Shown: positions 26,686-36,062, counted from the first letter of the stretch. The stretch: 64,000 nt of DNA from Enorma phocaeensis (GCF_016901575.1 NZ_JACJKQ010000001.1:124001-188000); one strand, 5' to 3'. Program-made: numbers and translations. The notes: a model not told the origin generated them from the sequence alone.

Positions 26686-27276
26686 ATGAAGACCGCTATC
26701 CTCTATGTTTCCAAGCATCACGGCAACACCAAGCGTCTTGTCGATGCGATCGCTGCCGCCCACGATGACGTCGACCTGATCGACGTCACTGCACTTGGCA
26801 AAGACGAGACGCCAGACTTGTCCGACTACCGTCTGATCGGCCTTGCGTCCGGCATCTATTATTCGGAGTTCGACCGTGCCCTCACGCGCGTCGCTGCCAA
26901 TGCCCTGACGCAGGGCGACATGGTTTTCGCGCTCATGACATACGGAAGCCAGAACAAATGGTATGGCAAGGACCTGGACAGCATCTGCCGTATGAAGCAG
27001 GCGGTTCTGCTGCGCATCTATGGCTGCCCGGGCTGGGACACCTGGGGTCCGTTCAAGATCGGCGGCGGCGTCGCAAAAGGCCACCCGACTGACGAAGAGG
27101 TCCAGGGCGCCCTTGCGTTTTATGACCAGCTGGTCGAGGACTACGGTGAGCCTATCGAGGTCGAGTTCCAAAAGCGTGCCAAGCGTCGCGCCCAGGAGGC
27201 GCAGATCCATCGTGGCGGCCTGCTGATGCTCATCAAGCGTACGGTCAACAAGATCTTCAACAAGTTCACGCGCTAG
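26686..27276 (+). CDS. Flavodoxin-like domain protein
   Basis: A 196-residue protein with the FMN phosphate loop TAILYVSKHHGNTKRLVDAI at its N-terminus, followed by LIGLASGIYYSEFDRAL and ALMTYGSQ, matching the flavodoxin fold used in HemG-like and related redox proteins. The basic C-terminus (KRAKRRAQEAQ, then TVNKIFNKFTR) is not part of the fold. It should transfer electrons in the cytoplasm; the partner is unknown. ATG 26686 with GGAAAGG upstream was chosen over 26638. Confidence 0.82.
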   Translation: MKTAILYVSKHHGNTKRLVDAIAAAHDDVDLIDVTALGKDETPDLSDYRLIGLASGIYYSEFDRALTRVAANALTQGDMVFALMTYGSQNKWYGKDLDSICRMKQAVLLRIYGCPGWDTWGPFKIGGGVAKGHPTDEEVQGALAFYDQLVEDYGEPIEVEFQKRAKRRAQEAQIHRGGLLMLIKRTVNKIFNKFTR

Positions 27277-27288
27277 CCGGTCGCCGCT

Positions 27289-28188
27289 ATGAGTCCCGAG
27301 GTCATTCGAATCGAAACGCTCGAGGATCAACGCCTCGACGCCTACACACGCCTTACCGAGCGGGAGCTGCGCTGCGTCTTGGAGCCCGAGAAAGGCATTT
27401 TTATAGCCGAGAGCGCCAAGGTGATCGAGCGGGCTCTCGAAGCGGGGATGCAGCCGGTGAGCTTCCTCATGGCTGAGCGATGGCTCGAGATGCTCTCGCC
27501 CCTGCTTGCGCGCATCGATACTCCCGAGCCAGTTCCGGTATTCGTGGCATCAATGGAGCTCATGGAGAGCTTGACGGGCTTTTCCGTCACCCGCGGCGCC
27601 CTGTGCGCATGCCGAAGGCCGCGGCTTCCGGAGCCTGCCCGCTTCCTAAGGGACATCGTGGAGCACGCAGACGGAGGACCTGCGAGGGTGTGCGTCCTCG
27701 AGGGCATCGTCGACCACACCAACGTCGGCGCGATTTTTCGTTCCGCCGCCGCGCTCAATGTCGACGGCATCCTGGTGAGCCCCACGTGCTGCGACCCCCT
27801 CTATCGTAGGGCCATTCGGGTATCCATGGGGACGGTGTTCCAGGTGCCGTGGTGTCGCATCGGCAGCGAGGCTCGCCTCTGGCCGCATGACGGTCTCGAC
27901 GTGCTGCATGATGCCGGCTTTACCTGCGCTGCCATGGCCTTGGCCGACGACTCCGTCTCGCTTGACGAGCCGGAGCTCGGCAACATCGAGCGCCTGGCGC
28001 TTTTTATGGGTACCGAGGGCGCGGGCCTCACCCATAAGACCATCAAGGGCTGCGACCTTGCGGTTCGTATTCCCATGGCGCACGGGGTTGATTCGCTCAA
28101 CGTCGCCGCGGCTTCGGCGGTCGCCTTCTGGCAGCTCTGTCCCCATGCGTCGAATAGCTATCGTTATCGACCTGGTCTGTATTCGTAG
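27289..28188 (+). CDS. TrmH/SpoU-family RNA 2'-O-methyltransferase
   Basis: A 299-residue SPOUT methyltransferase. The C-terminal half carries the three SpoU motifs: VDHTNVGAIFRSAAALNVDG, MGTEGAGLTHKTIKGC and IPMAHGVDSLNVAAASAV. The N-terminal part (1-110) is the substrate-binding region typical of 23S rRNA enzymes. It should methylate a ribose in rRNA or tRNA; which one cannot be told. Starts 12 bp after the flavodoxin gene, so probably the same transcript. Confidence 0.88.
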   Translation: MSPEVIRIETLEDQRLDAYTRLTERELRCVLEPEKGIFIAESAKVIERALEAGMQPVSFLMAERWLEMLSPLLARIDTPEPVPVFVASMELMESLTGFSVTRGALCACRRPRLPEPARFLRDIVEHADGGPARVCVLEGIVDHTNVGAIFRSAAALNVDGILVSPTCCDPLYRRAIRVSMGTVFQVPWCRIGSEARLWPHDGLDVLHDAGFTCAAMALADDSVSLDEPELGNIERLALFMGTEGAGLTHKTIKGCDLAVRIPMAHGVDSLNVAAASAVAFWQLCPHASNSYRYRPGLYS

Positions 28189-28208
28189 AAGACGCAAGGG
28201 CCGTCTTC
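28188..28208 (+). terminator. Possible weak terminator after the methyltransferase gene
   Basis: GAAGACG (28188-28194) pairs perfectly with CGTCTTC (28202-28208), beginning at the stop codon. No T-run follows. Confidence 0.35.
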
Positions 28209-28342
28209 GGTTGCCGGTTTAGGTCTGTCGTGGTCTTTCGGCCTGTCTTCTTCCTCCTGCTGCGGATTAGTTGCGCAACTCTTTCACTTGCCTGCAAGGT
28301 AACGTTTGGCGTGACGTGTTGTTCGGAGGAATGGGAGGACCG

Positions 28343-30676
28343 ATGAAGATACGTGCCCTGCTGCGCGGCGCCGTGGTCGTCGCTGCTGCGACGATGGTTG
28401 CGCTTGCTCCTGCAAAGATGTCCTACGCAGAACCTGTGCAGGAAGCTTTGGTGGAGACGCTGGCGACCAATGTTTCCGAAACGCAAGCATATTCTAAGAT
28501 CGTTGCGCTCAAGTCGCAGTATCCCAATGGTATGCGGTGGACGAACGACCAATACTATTACTCTCCGGTACTCGGTGGAGGATATGGATGCGCGGGGTTC
28601 TCCTACATCCTCTCCGACGCCGCGTTTGGCAACAACCCTGCGACCCGATACTATCAAGCGAATGAATCGACGGTCCGCGTGGGCGATATCCTGCGCATCA
28701 ATAACGATTCGCATTCGGTCGTGGTCCTCAACGTCAGGAGTTCGGGCGTCACGGTTGCCGAAGGCAATATCAATAGCTCGATTTATTGGGGACGTACCTT
28801 GTCATGGTCGAGCGTCCAGAATGGTTTTACGTATGGAATAACTCGTTATGCATCGGGAAATCCTGAGCCAGAGAAGTTTCAGGTGAAGATTGATAAGCCA
28901 GATCACGGTGAGATATCGGTCAGCCCAAGTTTAGCTGCCTCTGGTGAAACGGTGACGGTAACCGTTTCGCCTGATGAGGGATTTCAGGTGGCCTCTATTA
29001 GCGTATTGAGGAACGGTTTCTTGATTAAGTCAGTGATAGGGTCTTCGAAAACAATGACCTTTACAATGCCTGAGGGAACGGTCACTGTCTCGGCGAAGCT
29101 TGAGGTGATAGAGGAAGATGCTGCTGAGCGGTCTTGGTATGTCACTTTGTTGAAGCCAAATGGGGGCGGCACGCTATCGGCTTCAAGTAATCGGGCACAA
29201 AAGGGAGAGATGGTCAAAATCTACGCAACGCCCTATCAAGGCTATCGAGTTGATTCTGTTTCTGCAACAGATGGCTACGGACGCACTTGGGAGCTTGCCC
29301 AGACAGCGAACACAACATGGGAATTGTATATGCCTGACAGCGATGTCACGGTTTCGGCAACATTTATTAAAAACAACGAGTACCGCGTGAGTGCAAATAA
29401 GCCCGAACACGCGGAGGTCTACTACTTCTATAAATGGGCTGAAGGTTCAAATCCCACGGTTACCGTTGATTGTGAGAGAGGCTACTCGGTTACCTCAATT
29501 AAAGCTTCGAGCGCCTTTGGTTCGGTTGATCTTTCTGGACCTGAGATTATTCCTGATGGGCTTAGATGGTCGTTCGTGATGCCCGCTTCTGATGTGGCTA
29601 TTGACATTACGGTTGGACCGACTGCAACGGCTCAACCGATAGAATTTACATCGAGCAATTGTGATGTTCTGGCTCCAAACCAAGCTGAGCCAGGTGAGAC
29701 GGTCAGTTTCTTTGCCCGTCCCAAGAACGGATACTATTTCAGAAGTAGCTCTGTACGTGCATACGCCAAAGATGGGTCCGACATCTCGTTAACCACAGAC
29801 GGGAATGATTACTATTACTTCACCATGCCTGATAGTCCTGTTTCTCTTGAGTGTTCGGCATATTCAAATGTTGACTATGAGGTTAAGCTTTTTTCAAACG
29901 GATCCGCACACATTAATAAGCCAAGCGCAATGCCTGGCGAGCAGGTTACGCTAACCGTTGCCGTTGATAAAGGCTATGAAGTGAAGGAAATTGCAGTTGT
30001 TGACGAAGATGGGAGGAAGCTGTCGTTAACGCCAGCGGGTAATAATACCTGGACGTTCATAATGCCTGAGGGCAAGATCAGTGTTGACGGTGTAATCGAT
30101 AAAGCTTCTGATGAGGAGCCCCTTCCGTTTGTGGACATCGACCAGAGCGCTTGGTATATCGATGCCGTGCGTTGGGCTTATGAGCACGACGTGATGGGCG
30201 GCTACTCCGACGGCTCCGGTCGTTTCGATCCGAACGGCAACCTCACGCGTGCGCAGGCGGCGCAGATTCTATACAACATGGCGGGCAAACCTGATGTAGT
30301 TCCGGAATCCTCGAAGCTGTTTAGCGATTGCCATGCGGGCGAGTGGTACGATGCCGCGGTGACCTGGACGGCACAATCAGGCGTTTTCGCCGGCTACTCT
30401 GATGGTACGGGACGCTTCGGCCCGAACGACAAGATTACTCGCGAGCAGATGGCGGTTGTCATTTGGCGCAATAACGGCGAGCCGGACGGTTCCGGAGACC
30501 TCGCTTCGTTCCCTGATGGCTGGGAGACGAGCGCTTGGGCAGCTGAGGGCATGCAGTGGGCAGTGGGCGAGGGCCTGCTATCTGGTTACGACAATACAGG
30601 GGAGCTTGATCCAACGGGCCTGCTCACCCGCGCTCAGGCGGCTGCCATCATGATGCGCTGGATTGAGGGAGCGTAG
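28343..30676 (+). CDS. Secreted SLH-domain surface protein with cysteine-hydrolase-like domain and five repeats
   Basis: A 777-residue exported protein anchored by S-layer homology domains. Residues 1-29 are a signal peptide (cleavage near SYA-EP). Residues 45-172 form a domain with GCAGFSYILSDAAFG (Cys83), SHSVVVLNV (His124) and VAEGNINSS, a Cys/His pattern like NlpC/CHAP-type amidases, so cell wall or peptide hydrolysis is possible. Five divergent repeats of about 78 residues follow (about 178-590), each ending in a MPxxxVxV-like strand, like InlB B-repeat relatives. Three SLH domains close the protein (about 595-777; DPNGNLTRAQAAQILYNMAG). The repeat region is visibly poorer in GC than both ends and the neighbours. 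Start: ATG after GGGAGGACCG. Confidence 0.8.
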   Translation: MKIRALLRGAVVVAAATMVALAPAKMSYAEPVQEALVETLATNVSETQAYSKIVALKSQYPNGMRWTNDQYYYSPVLGGGYGCAGFSYILSDAAFGNNPATRYYQANESTVRVGDILRINNDSHSVVVLNVRSSGVTVAEGNINSSIYWGRTLSWSSVQNGFTYGITRYASGNPEPEKFQVKIDKPDHGEISVSPSLAASGETVTVTVSPDEGFQVASISVLRNGFLIKSVIGSSKTMTFTMPEGTVTVSAKLEVIEEDAAERSWYVTLLKPNGGGTLSASSNRAQKGEMVKIYATPYQGYRVDSVSATDGYGRTWELAQTANTTWELYMPDSDVTVSATFIKNNEYRVSANKPEHAEVYYFYKWAEGSNPTVTVDCERGYSVTSIKASSAFGSVDLSGPEIIPDGLRWSFVMPASDVAIDITVGPTATAQPIEFTSSNCDVLAPNQAEPGETVSFFARPKNGYYFRSSSVRAYAKDGSDISLTTDGNDYYYFTMPDSPVSLECSAYSNVDYEVKLFSNGSAHINKPSAMPGEQVTLTVAVDKGYEVKEIAVVDEDGRKLSLTPAGNNTWTFIMPEGKISVDGVIDKASDEEPLPFVDIDQSAWYIDAVRWAYEHDVMGGYSDGSGRFDPNGNLTRAQAAQILYNMAGKPDVVPESSKLFSDCHAGEWYDAAVTWTAQSGVFAGYSDGTGRFGPNDKITREQMAVVIWRNNGEPDGSGDLASFPDGWETSAWAAEGMQWAVGEGLLSGYDNTGELDPTGLLTRAQAAAIMMRWIEGA

Positions 30677-30715
30677 CGTTTGAGCATCCACTCAGAGCGG
30701 TTCTGAACCATCTTG

Positions 30716-30757
30716 CGTCGGCGCCTGCATGCACTGCTTGCAGGCGCCGACGTATGT
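30716..30757 (+). terminator. Terminator after the SLH protein gene
   Basis: A perfect 14-bp stem (30716-30729 with 30739-30752) with a 9-base loop, then TATGTTT. The strong GC-rich stem is followed by only a weak T-tract. Confidence 0.75.
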
Positions 30758-30858
30758 TTCACGGAACAAAGGAGGATTATCGAGCAGGGCTTTGGGTATC
30801 CTTCTACCATTGCGGCTGCGTGTCGCGCGGCCGATGGACGAAACGGAGTATGCACACC

Positions 30859-32757
30859 ATGGAGATGGACGACCACAAGCGTAGAAGGAATATGATCCTC
30901 TACGTGCTCATCGCGTGCGTGATCTACCTCGTGCTCAATACGCTGCTGTTTCCAAACATAGCGCAGCGCCAGCAGGTGGTCGATGTATCGTACACGCAGC
31001 TTCTCGATGACCTTGAGAACGAAGAGGTCAACGAGATCAAATATGATAACAGCTCGCTCGACGTCTCGTACTCTAAGAAGGGCGAGGACAACACCGTCTA
31101 CACCACGACCGCGATGTCTGGTGCCCAGCAAAGCCTGGAGGCCGCCATTCGCGAGTCCGGAGCTAAGCAGACCAACAGCGTCCAGCAGGACAACAGCCTG
31201 TGGACCTACATGCTGCTCATGTACGGCCTGCCCCTCATCATCTTCTTTGCTCTGGGTGTCTGGCTCAATCGACGCATGAAGAAGGCTGCAGGCGACGATG
31301 GCCCGTCGATGAACTTTGGCGGTGGCGGCTTCGGAGGCATGGGAGGCGGCCTTGGCAAGAGCGGTGCCCGTATCGTCGCTTCCAAAGATGTCGGCGTCAC
31401 CTTTAAGGATGTCGCCGGTCAGGAGGAGGCCAAGGAGTCTCTCAAAGAGGTCGTCGACTTCTTGGAGAACCCCAAGCGTTATGAAGACATCGGTGCTCGC
31501 CTGCCGCGCGGCGCCCTGCTCGTCGGCCCTCCTGGCACGGGTAAGACGCTTCTCGCCAAGGCGGTCGCCGGAGAAGCAGGCGTCCCGTTCTTCTCCATCT
31601 CCGGTTCGGAGTTTGTCGAGATGTTCGTGGGACGCGGTGCCGCCAAGGTTCGCGACCTGTTCAAGCAGGCAAACGAGAAGGCTCCCTGCATCGTCTTTAT
31701 CGACGAGATCGACGCGGTTGGCAAGCGTCGCGATCAGGGCCTTTCCTCTAATGACGAGCGCGAGCAGACGCTGAACCAGCTGCTCACCGAGATGGACGGC
31801 TTTGACAACCATAAGGGTATCGTGGTGCTCGCTGCGACCAACCGCCCCGATTCGCTCGATCCGGCGCTGCTGCGTCCCGGCCGCTTCGATCGCCGTATTC
31901 CCGTCGAGCTGCCCGACCTCACAGGCCGCAAGGCGATTCTTGAGCTGCACGCGAAAGACGTCAAGGTCGAGCCTCCTATCGATCTGACGGCGATCGCGCG
32001 TGCCACGCCCGGTGCTTCGGGCGCAGACCTCTCCAACATCATCAACGAGGGTGCCCTGCGCGCTGTTCGCATGGGGCGCAAGCGTGCCACACAGGAGGAT
32101 TTCGAGGAGTCCGTCGAGGTCGTTATCGCGGGACAGAAGCGTAAGTCCACTGTGCTTTCCGACCACGAGAAGCAGGTGGTTTCCTATCACGAGATCGGCC
32201 ATGCCATCGTTGCCGCGAACATGAAGGGCGGTGCCCCGGTCACGAAGATCACCATCGTGCCGCGCACGTCTGGCGCCCTTGGCTACACCATGCAGGTCGA
32301 GGAGGACGAGAAGTTCCTTACCACCAAGCAGGAGGTGCTCGACAAGCTGGCGGTCTACTGTGGTGGACGCGCCGCGGAGGAGCTCATCTTTGGAGAGATG
32401 ACCACCGGTGCCGCCAACGATATCGAGCAGGCGACCAAGCTCGCGCGCAATATGATCACGCGTTTTGGCATGTCTGACGAGTTTGGCATGATGGCGCTCG
32501 GCACGGTTCAGAACGCCTATCTCAACCAAGACGCTTCGCTCACCTGTGCCCCCGGCACTGCTGAGCGTGTGGACGAGGCGGTAAAGAAGGTCATCGAGGA
32601 CGCTCACGCCCGCGCCCTTCAGGTGCTCAAAGAGAACAAGTTCAAGCTCCATGAGCTTGCGCGCTACCTGTATAAGAAGGAGACCATCACCGGCGAGGAG
32701 TTCATGACGCTGCTCAAGCGCGAGAACCCCCTTATGCCGCCGAAGCCCCAGGCGTAG
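30859..32757 (+). CDS. ftsH: ATP-dependent zinc metalloprotease FtsH
   Basis: A membrane-anchored AAA+ protease that degrades misfolded membrane and regulatory proteins. The 632 residues have membrane segments at about 12-31 and 117-136 with an extracytoplasmic domain between, a glycine-rich linker ([11 protein letters not shown]), Walker A GPPGTGKT (about 223-230), Walker [13 protein letters not shown], and the zinc site HEIGH (about 444-448), with the third ligand in [16 protein letters not shown] is a mild variant of the usual HEAGH/HESGH. ATG 30859 is preferred, with GGAG ten bases upstream; the reading frame is open to 30754. Confidence 0.96.
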   Translation: MEMDDHKRRRNMILYVLIACVIYLVLNTLLFPNIAQRQQVVDVSYTQLLDDLENEEVNEIKYDNSSLDVSYSKKGEDNTVYTTTAMSGAQQSLEAAIRESGAKQTNSVQQDNSLWTYMLLMYGLPLIIFFALGVWLNRRMKKAAGDDGPSMNFGGGGFGGMGGGLGKSGARIVASKDVGVTFKDVAGQEEAKESLKEVVDFLENPKRYEDIGARLPRGALLVGPPGTGKTLLAKAVAGEAGVPFFSISGSEFVEMFVGRGAAKVRDLFKQANEKAPCIVFIDEIDAVGKRRDQGLSSNDEREQTLNQLLTEMDGFDNHKGIVVLAATNRPDSLDPALLRPGRFDRRIPVELPDLTGRKAILELHAKDVKVEPPIDLTAIARATPGASGADLSNIINEGALRAVRMGRKRATQEDFEESVEVVIAGQKRKSTVLSDHEKQVVSYHEIGHAIVAANMKGGAPVTKITIVPRTSGALGYTMQVEEDEKFLTTKQEVLDKLAVYCGGRAAEELIFGEMTTGAANDIEQATKLARNMITRFGMSDEFGMMALGTVQNAYLNQDASLTCAPGTAERVDEAVKKVIEDAHARALQVLKENKFKLHELARYLYKKETITGEEFMTLLKRENPLMPPKPQA

Positions 32758-32806
32758 TAGCGTGTGAGGCATTCAGCCTGCTTGACATGCCCTGATCTTA
32801 ATGGTG

Positions 32807-32848
32807 AATGCGCCCCGCATCCGTCGTGATGCGGGGCGCATTCTTGTA
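32807..32848. terminator. Strong hairpin after ftsH
   Basis: A perfect 14-bp stem (32807-32820 with 32829-32842), loop CCGTCGTG, tail CTTGT on the + strand. Acts as the ftsH terminator. The remaining 190 bases to the next gene hold no recognisable feature. Confidence 0.75.
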
Positions 32849-33032
32849 CCTCTATGGGGTGGCGAGTTCGCTGCGATATGCCCGAGCGTATATCTGGATT
32901 CACCGAGGGGAACACCGGCCAGCGCCATTATTTGTCGGCTTCAGAGGGGCTCATGGATTGCATGCCGACTGCGCATGCCTATCATTGAACGGGGTACCAT
33001 TACACAGTAACAATCTATATTGAAAGGCACCT

Positions 33033-34070
33033 ATGGCCAGCTCATATTCCTCCGATTTGCGGTTCGCCATCCTCATCGATGCGGACAACATCTCGGATAA
33101 ATACATGAAGATTATTCTCGATGAGGTCGCAAACTCCGGCGTTGCGACGTACAAGCGCATCTATGGCGACTGGACGAGCCAGCGCTTGGCTTCTTGGAAA
33201 GGCGTCCTGCTCGAGAATTCAATCATTCCCATGCAGCAATACAGCTACACCTACGGCAAGAGCTCTACCGACTCTGCCATGATCATCGATGCCATGGACA
33301 TTCTGTATTCGGGAAACGTCGACGGATTCGCCATCGTGAGCTCTGACTCGGATTTCACGAGGCTCGCGGCGCGCCTGCGCGAAAGCGGGATGCAGGTGAT
33401 CGGCATGGGGGAGCAGAAGACCCCTCAGCCCTTCATCTCGGCATGCAATCAGTTCAAATACCTCGACCTGCTCTACGCCGCACGAAAGGCGGAAGAGGTC
33501 GACGAGGATGACGCCGATGTCGAGGATCCCGATCCTCGCCCGAAGCGCCGCAAGAAGGCGCAGAAGAAGGGGCAGAAGGCGGCTGCGAAGGGCAAGGGCT
33601 CCAGCTCGTCCGACGATGACGCTCCGGCGCTTGATGTTGACGCCGCCGGCGCCGCCGAGCCCGCCAGCGTCGAGAGGCAGGTTGCAGACACGTCCCACCG
33701 CACGGGCCGCCGTCCTGGCGACGCCGGCGGGGAGGCTCGCCTTGTGGCCGCGGAGGACCTCTTTGACGAGGTGGATGCATCCGAGGTCGAGTTCGGTGAG
33801 ATGAGCAAGGCGGACAGGCGCCGCCATATGAAGAAGATCCGCTCGACGGTGAACGCGATCTTGGACAAGTTCTCCGATGACGAGGGCTGGGTCTCCCTGG
33901 GCCGCATCGGCAACGAGCTCCCAAAGCGTCTGCCCGACTTCGATGTGCGCAACTATGGCTTCAAGAAGCTCCGCCCGTTCCTGAAGTCTCTCGGCGTCTA
34001 TGAGTTCGACGAGCCCGACGGCACATCGGGCCAGCGCCAGATCTATCTGCGCGTGCGCGACCAGGACTAG
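33033..34070 (+). CDS. NYN domain protein with C-terminal OST-HTH/LOTUS domain
   Basis: A 345-residue LabA/DUF88-type protein. The NYN (PIN-like) ribonuclease domain covers about 8-150, with acidic residues in FAILIDADNIS (Asp16), DSAMIIDAMDIL and IVSSDSDFTRLA in the expected places for metal binding. A charged, low-complexity linker (about 155-250, with KKAQKKGQKAAAKGKG) leads to an OST-HTH/LOTUS RNA-binding domain (about 258-335; DEGWVSLGRIGNELPKRLPD). The combination predicts an RNA-cleaving or RNA-sequestering protein. AAAGGCACC upstream. No partner is apparent. Confidence 0.87.
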   Translation: MASSYSSDLRFAILIDADNISDKYMKIILDEVANSGVATYKRIYGDWTSQRLASWKGVLLENSIIPMQQYSYTYGKSSTDSAMIIDAMDILYSGNVDGFAIVSSDSDFTRLAARLRESGMQVIGMGEQKTPQPFISACNQFKYLDLLYAARKAEEVDEDDADVEDPDPRPKRRKKAQKKGQKAAAKGKGSSSSDDDAPALDVDAAGAAEPASVERQVADTSHRTGRRPGDAGGEARLVAAEDLFDEVDASEVEFGEMSKADRRRHMKKIRSTVNAILDKFSDDEGWVSLGRIGNELPKRLPDFDVRNYGFKKLRPFLKSLGVYEFDEPDGTSGQRQIYLRVRDQD

Positions 34071-34072
34071 AC

Positions 34073-34510
34073 ATGCGCATCGCGGTGAGTGCGTGCCTGT
34101 TAGGTGAAGCGTGTAAATACAACGGCGGCGACAACTTGAGCGAGGAGCTTGTCGATGTGCTTCGTGCAGGATGCCACGAGGTCATCCCCGTCTGCCCCGA
34201 GGTCGCGGGCGGCCTGCCATGTCCTCGTCCGCCTGCCGAGATCGTTGGCGGCGAGGTGCGCACTGCAACAGGGGAGAGCGTGGACGCTGCGTTTCGTCTT
34301 GGCGCGCGGATGTCCCTTGAAGCAATCGATGATGCCGGGGGCTGCGACGTCGCCGTGCTTCAGCCCCGAAGCCCATCGTGTGGCGCGGGGCAGGTCTACG
34401 ATGGCACCTTTTCGGGCCGCCTCGTGGCCGGCTCGGGCGTCTTTGCCGCTCTGTTGGAGGAACGGGGCGTCACGATCTTGTCTCCGGAAGAGGCGCGTAG
34501 GCGTCTGTAG
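34073..34510 (+). CDS. DUF523 family protein
   Basis: A 145-residue DUF523 protein, function unknown in the family. It shows the conserved VSACLLGEACKYNG, PVCPEVAGGLPCPRPPAEI, and LQPRSPSCG patterns; the conserved cysteines suggest metal or sulfur chemistry. It begins two bases after the NYN gene stop and is probably cotranscribed. Confidence 0.88.
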   Translation: MRIAVSACLLGEACKYNGGDNLSEELVDVLRAGCHEVIPVCPEVAGGLPCPRPPAEIVGGEVRTATGESVDAAFRLGARMSLEAIDDAGGCDVAVLQPRSPSCGAGQVYDGTFSGRLVAGSGVFAALLEERGVTILSPEEARRRL

Positions 34511-34549
34511 GTCCTCATACGCTCTCCGGCGTCTTGTCGCGATGTTTTT

Positions 34550-34684
34550 CGCTCCACTTTTCCGACATTTTGGGCGCACCTCTCGAGTAGACCTGAAATC
34601 GCTGACACGTCTACCTGCGGCTTCATTGCGACAGAAGCGTTGCCTGCTCGCCGCACTGTCCCGAAATGTCGGAAAAGCGGAGCG
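34550..34684. repeat. Imperfect 25-bp inverted repeats bounding a 135-bp element
   Basis: Bases 34550-34574 and 34660-34684 are inverted copies matching at 23 of 25 positions (core CTTTTCCGACATTT). Inside lies a second perfect pair, GTAGAC (34587-34592) and GTCTAC (34609-34614). The element fills most of the 306-bp gap between DUF523 and the FMN reductase, and no gene lies in that gap. It could be a MITE-like remnant or a bidirectional 3'-end structure between the convergent genes. Confidence 0.65.
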
Positions 34685-34816
34685 TGTTGTTCAGGGCGCC
34701 CGCACGACACCCCTGCCCATGGCGTGCCGTGCCCCTCCCTCGAGACGCCTGGCGCGACCGTGTCGCCGCACGCCGGCCGCGCCGGATGGCAAGTCCCTTG
34801 CGTGGAACCTTGAACG

Positions 34817-35365
34817 CTAAGAAATGAACGCGAGGAACGCCTCCGCTTGTCTCTGCAGGTAGGGGAGGGAGTCACCCAGCTCGAGCGCCCCGTCTTTCAT
34901 CTTTGAGAATCCGAAGGGGATGGTGAGGCGGGGCTTGTTCATGATGTTCATGTTTAAAAGTGAAACGAGGGTCACGAGGTGGTCCTGCGCGACAACGGTG
35001 CCGGACCCTCCCGCAGAAACGCCGCTGATGGCGCAGGGCTTTCTGTCAAGCACCTGGCCTTGCTGCGCGTCGACGGGGCGAGAGAGCCAGTCGAGCAGGT
35101 TCTTGAGCGTCCCGGGGAAGTAATGGTTGTATTCAGGCGTAAAGAACCAGATGCCGTCGGCGGCGAGAACCTGCTCGCGAACACGCTGCACCGCGCTTGG
35201 CGCCGGGCGCTCGATGTCTTCGTTGAAGAGCGGAACATCTGCCCAGTCGAGGATGGTAAACGTTGCGGTGGGGTCGAGCGATGCGATCTCGCGTTTCGCC
35301 GTCTCGGCGAGCTTTCGGTTCATGCTGCCGTCGCGCAGCGATCCCACGATGGCAAGGATATCCAT
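34817..35365 (-). CDS. NADPH-dependent FMN reductase family protein
   Basis: A 182-residue flavoprotein. The FMN phosphate loop is VGSLRDGSMNRKLAET (about 7-22), and TPEYNHYFPGTLKNLLDWLS is the second flavin contact characteristic of the NADPH:FMN reductase/azoreductase family. It should reduce quinones, azo compounds or flavins with NAD(P)H. GAAAGGACG lies upstream of the ATG at 35365. It stands alone on the minus strand. Confidence 0.9.
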   Translation of the reverse strand: MDILAIVGSLRDGSMNRKLAETAKREIASLDPTATFTILDWADVPLFNEDIERPAPSAVQRVREQVLAADGIWFFTPEYNHYFPGTLKNLLDWLSRPVDAQQGQVLDRKPCAISGVSAGGSGTVVAQDHLVTLVSLLNMNIMNKPRLTIPFGFSKMKDGALELGDSLPYLQRQAEAFLAFIS

Positions 35366-35623
35366 AGGCGTCCTTTCATGCTTTTGTCGGCAGCCTAGAC
35401 CGACATCGTCAAGTACCGTATGCCCCGAATGCGTCGGTGGGATGCCGCGATTCTTCGTTTACCTGTTTGAGGTAAGGCGGGGCCGTTCTCGCCCCCGCGC
35501 AATCGTGACGGCGGGGAGGTGATTGGTCGGGTGCCGTGAATCACACCTGACAGACGTCGGCCATCTCTACTTCAAACAGCTTGTTTGGGGGATTCCATGT
35601 AGGGTTTTGCTTGTAGCGTTGTG

Positions 35624-35632
35624 TGCTACAAT
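35624..35632 (+). promoter_or_regulatory. Promoter of the ileS T-box transcript
   Basis: TGC-TACAAT is an extended -10 (TGnTAnaAT). GTTTTG or TTTTGC lies 16-17 bp upstream as a weak -35. Transcription should begin near 35640, giving a leader of about 420 bases before ileS. Confidence 0.6.
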
Positions 35633-35639
35633 ACCGCGC

Positions 35640-36000
35640 AATGGCTGTGAAGGGGACGAGTAGCCAGCCTATGCGCCCTACAGAGAGCGGGCGTTGCTGA
35701 GAAGCTTGCGAGCGCACCTGGCGAATATCACCCCGGAGCCGCGGCCCGAACGAACGGCTGTGGGATGATCGATACCGTTTTGTCCCAACCATGGTTGTTC
35801 CAGTAGGCGTCGCCGGGACGACCGCCGTGATGTGGTCGGCCGAGTACGGGTGTGTGGATGCAGATGTTGGAAATCTTTCCCGGCTGTGTCCCAGGCACCT
35901 AAGCTGGGTGGTATAGCGGAGAGCTTCCGTTCGCCAGGTCAGAATCTTGGCGACATCGAGAGCGCTTCGTCCCAGCTTCGAGGGACGGGCGCTTTTTTCA
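35640..36000 (+). promoter_or_regulatory. T-box riboswitch controlling ileS, with terminator
   Basis: A leader RNA that senses uncharged tRNA-Ile. The candidate specifier is ATC (35727-35729) in GCGAATATCACC, an isoleucine codon. The T-box sequence is CTGGGTGGTATAGCGGA (about 35904-35920), matching the antiterminator bulge that pairs with the tRNA acceptor end. The terminator is GCGC..CGTCCC (35962-35973) pairing with GGGACG..GCGC (35982-35992), followed by six T. Readthrough needs uncharged tRNA-Ile. The terminator shows regulation by transcription attenuation rather than by translation. Confidence 0.88.
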
Positions 36001-36062
36001 TAGGGCGCCTCAGCGACAGAGGGGCGCGACGCCTAGGCGCCCCAGCCACCAAGGAGGGGCAG

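Noticed and set aside
29440-29460. GGTTCAAATCCC, like a tRNA T-arm.
   Set aside because: It lies inside the SLH protein reading frame and no acceptor or anticodon arms can be placed around it.
35832-36062. In-frame extension of ileS by 77 codons.
   Set aside because: This part is the T-box leader and terminator; the true ATG at 36063 has a strong ribosome site.
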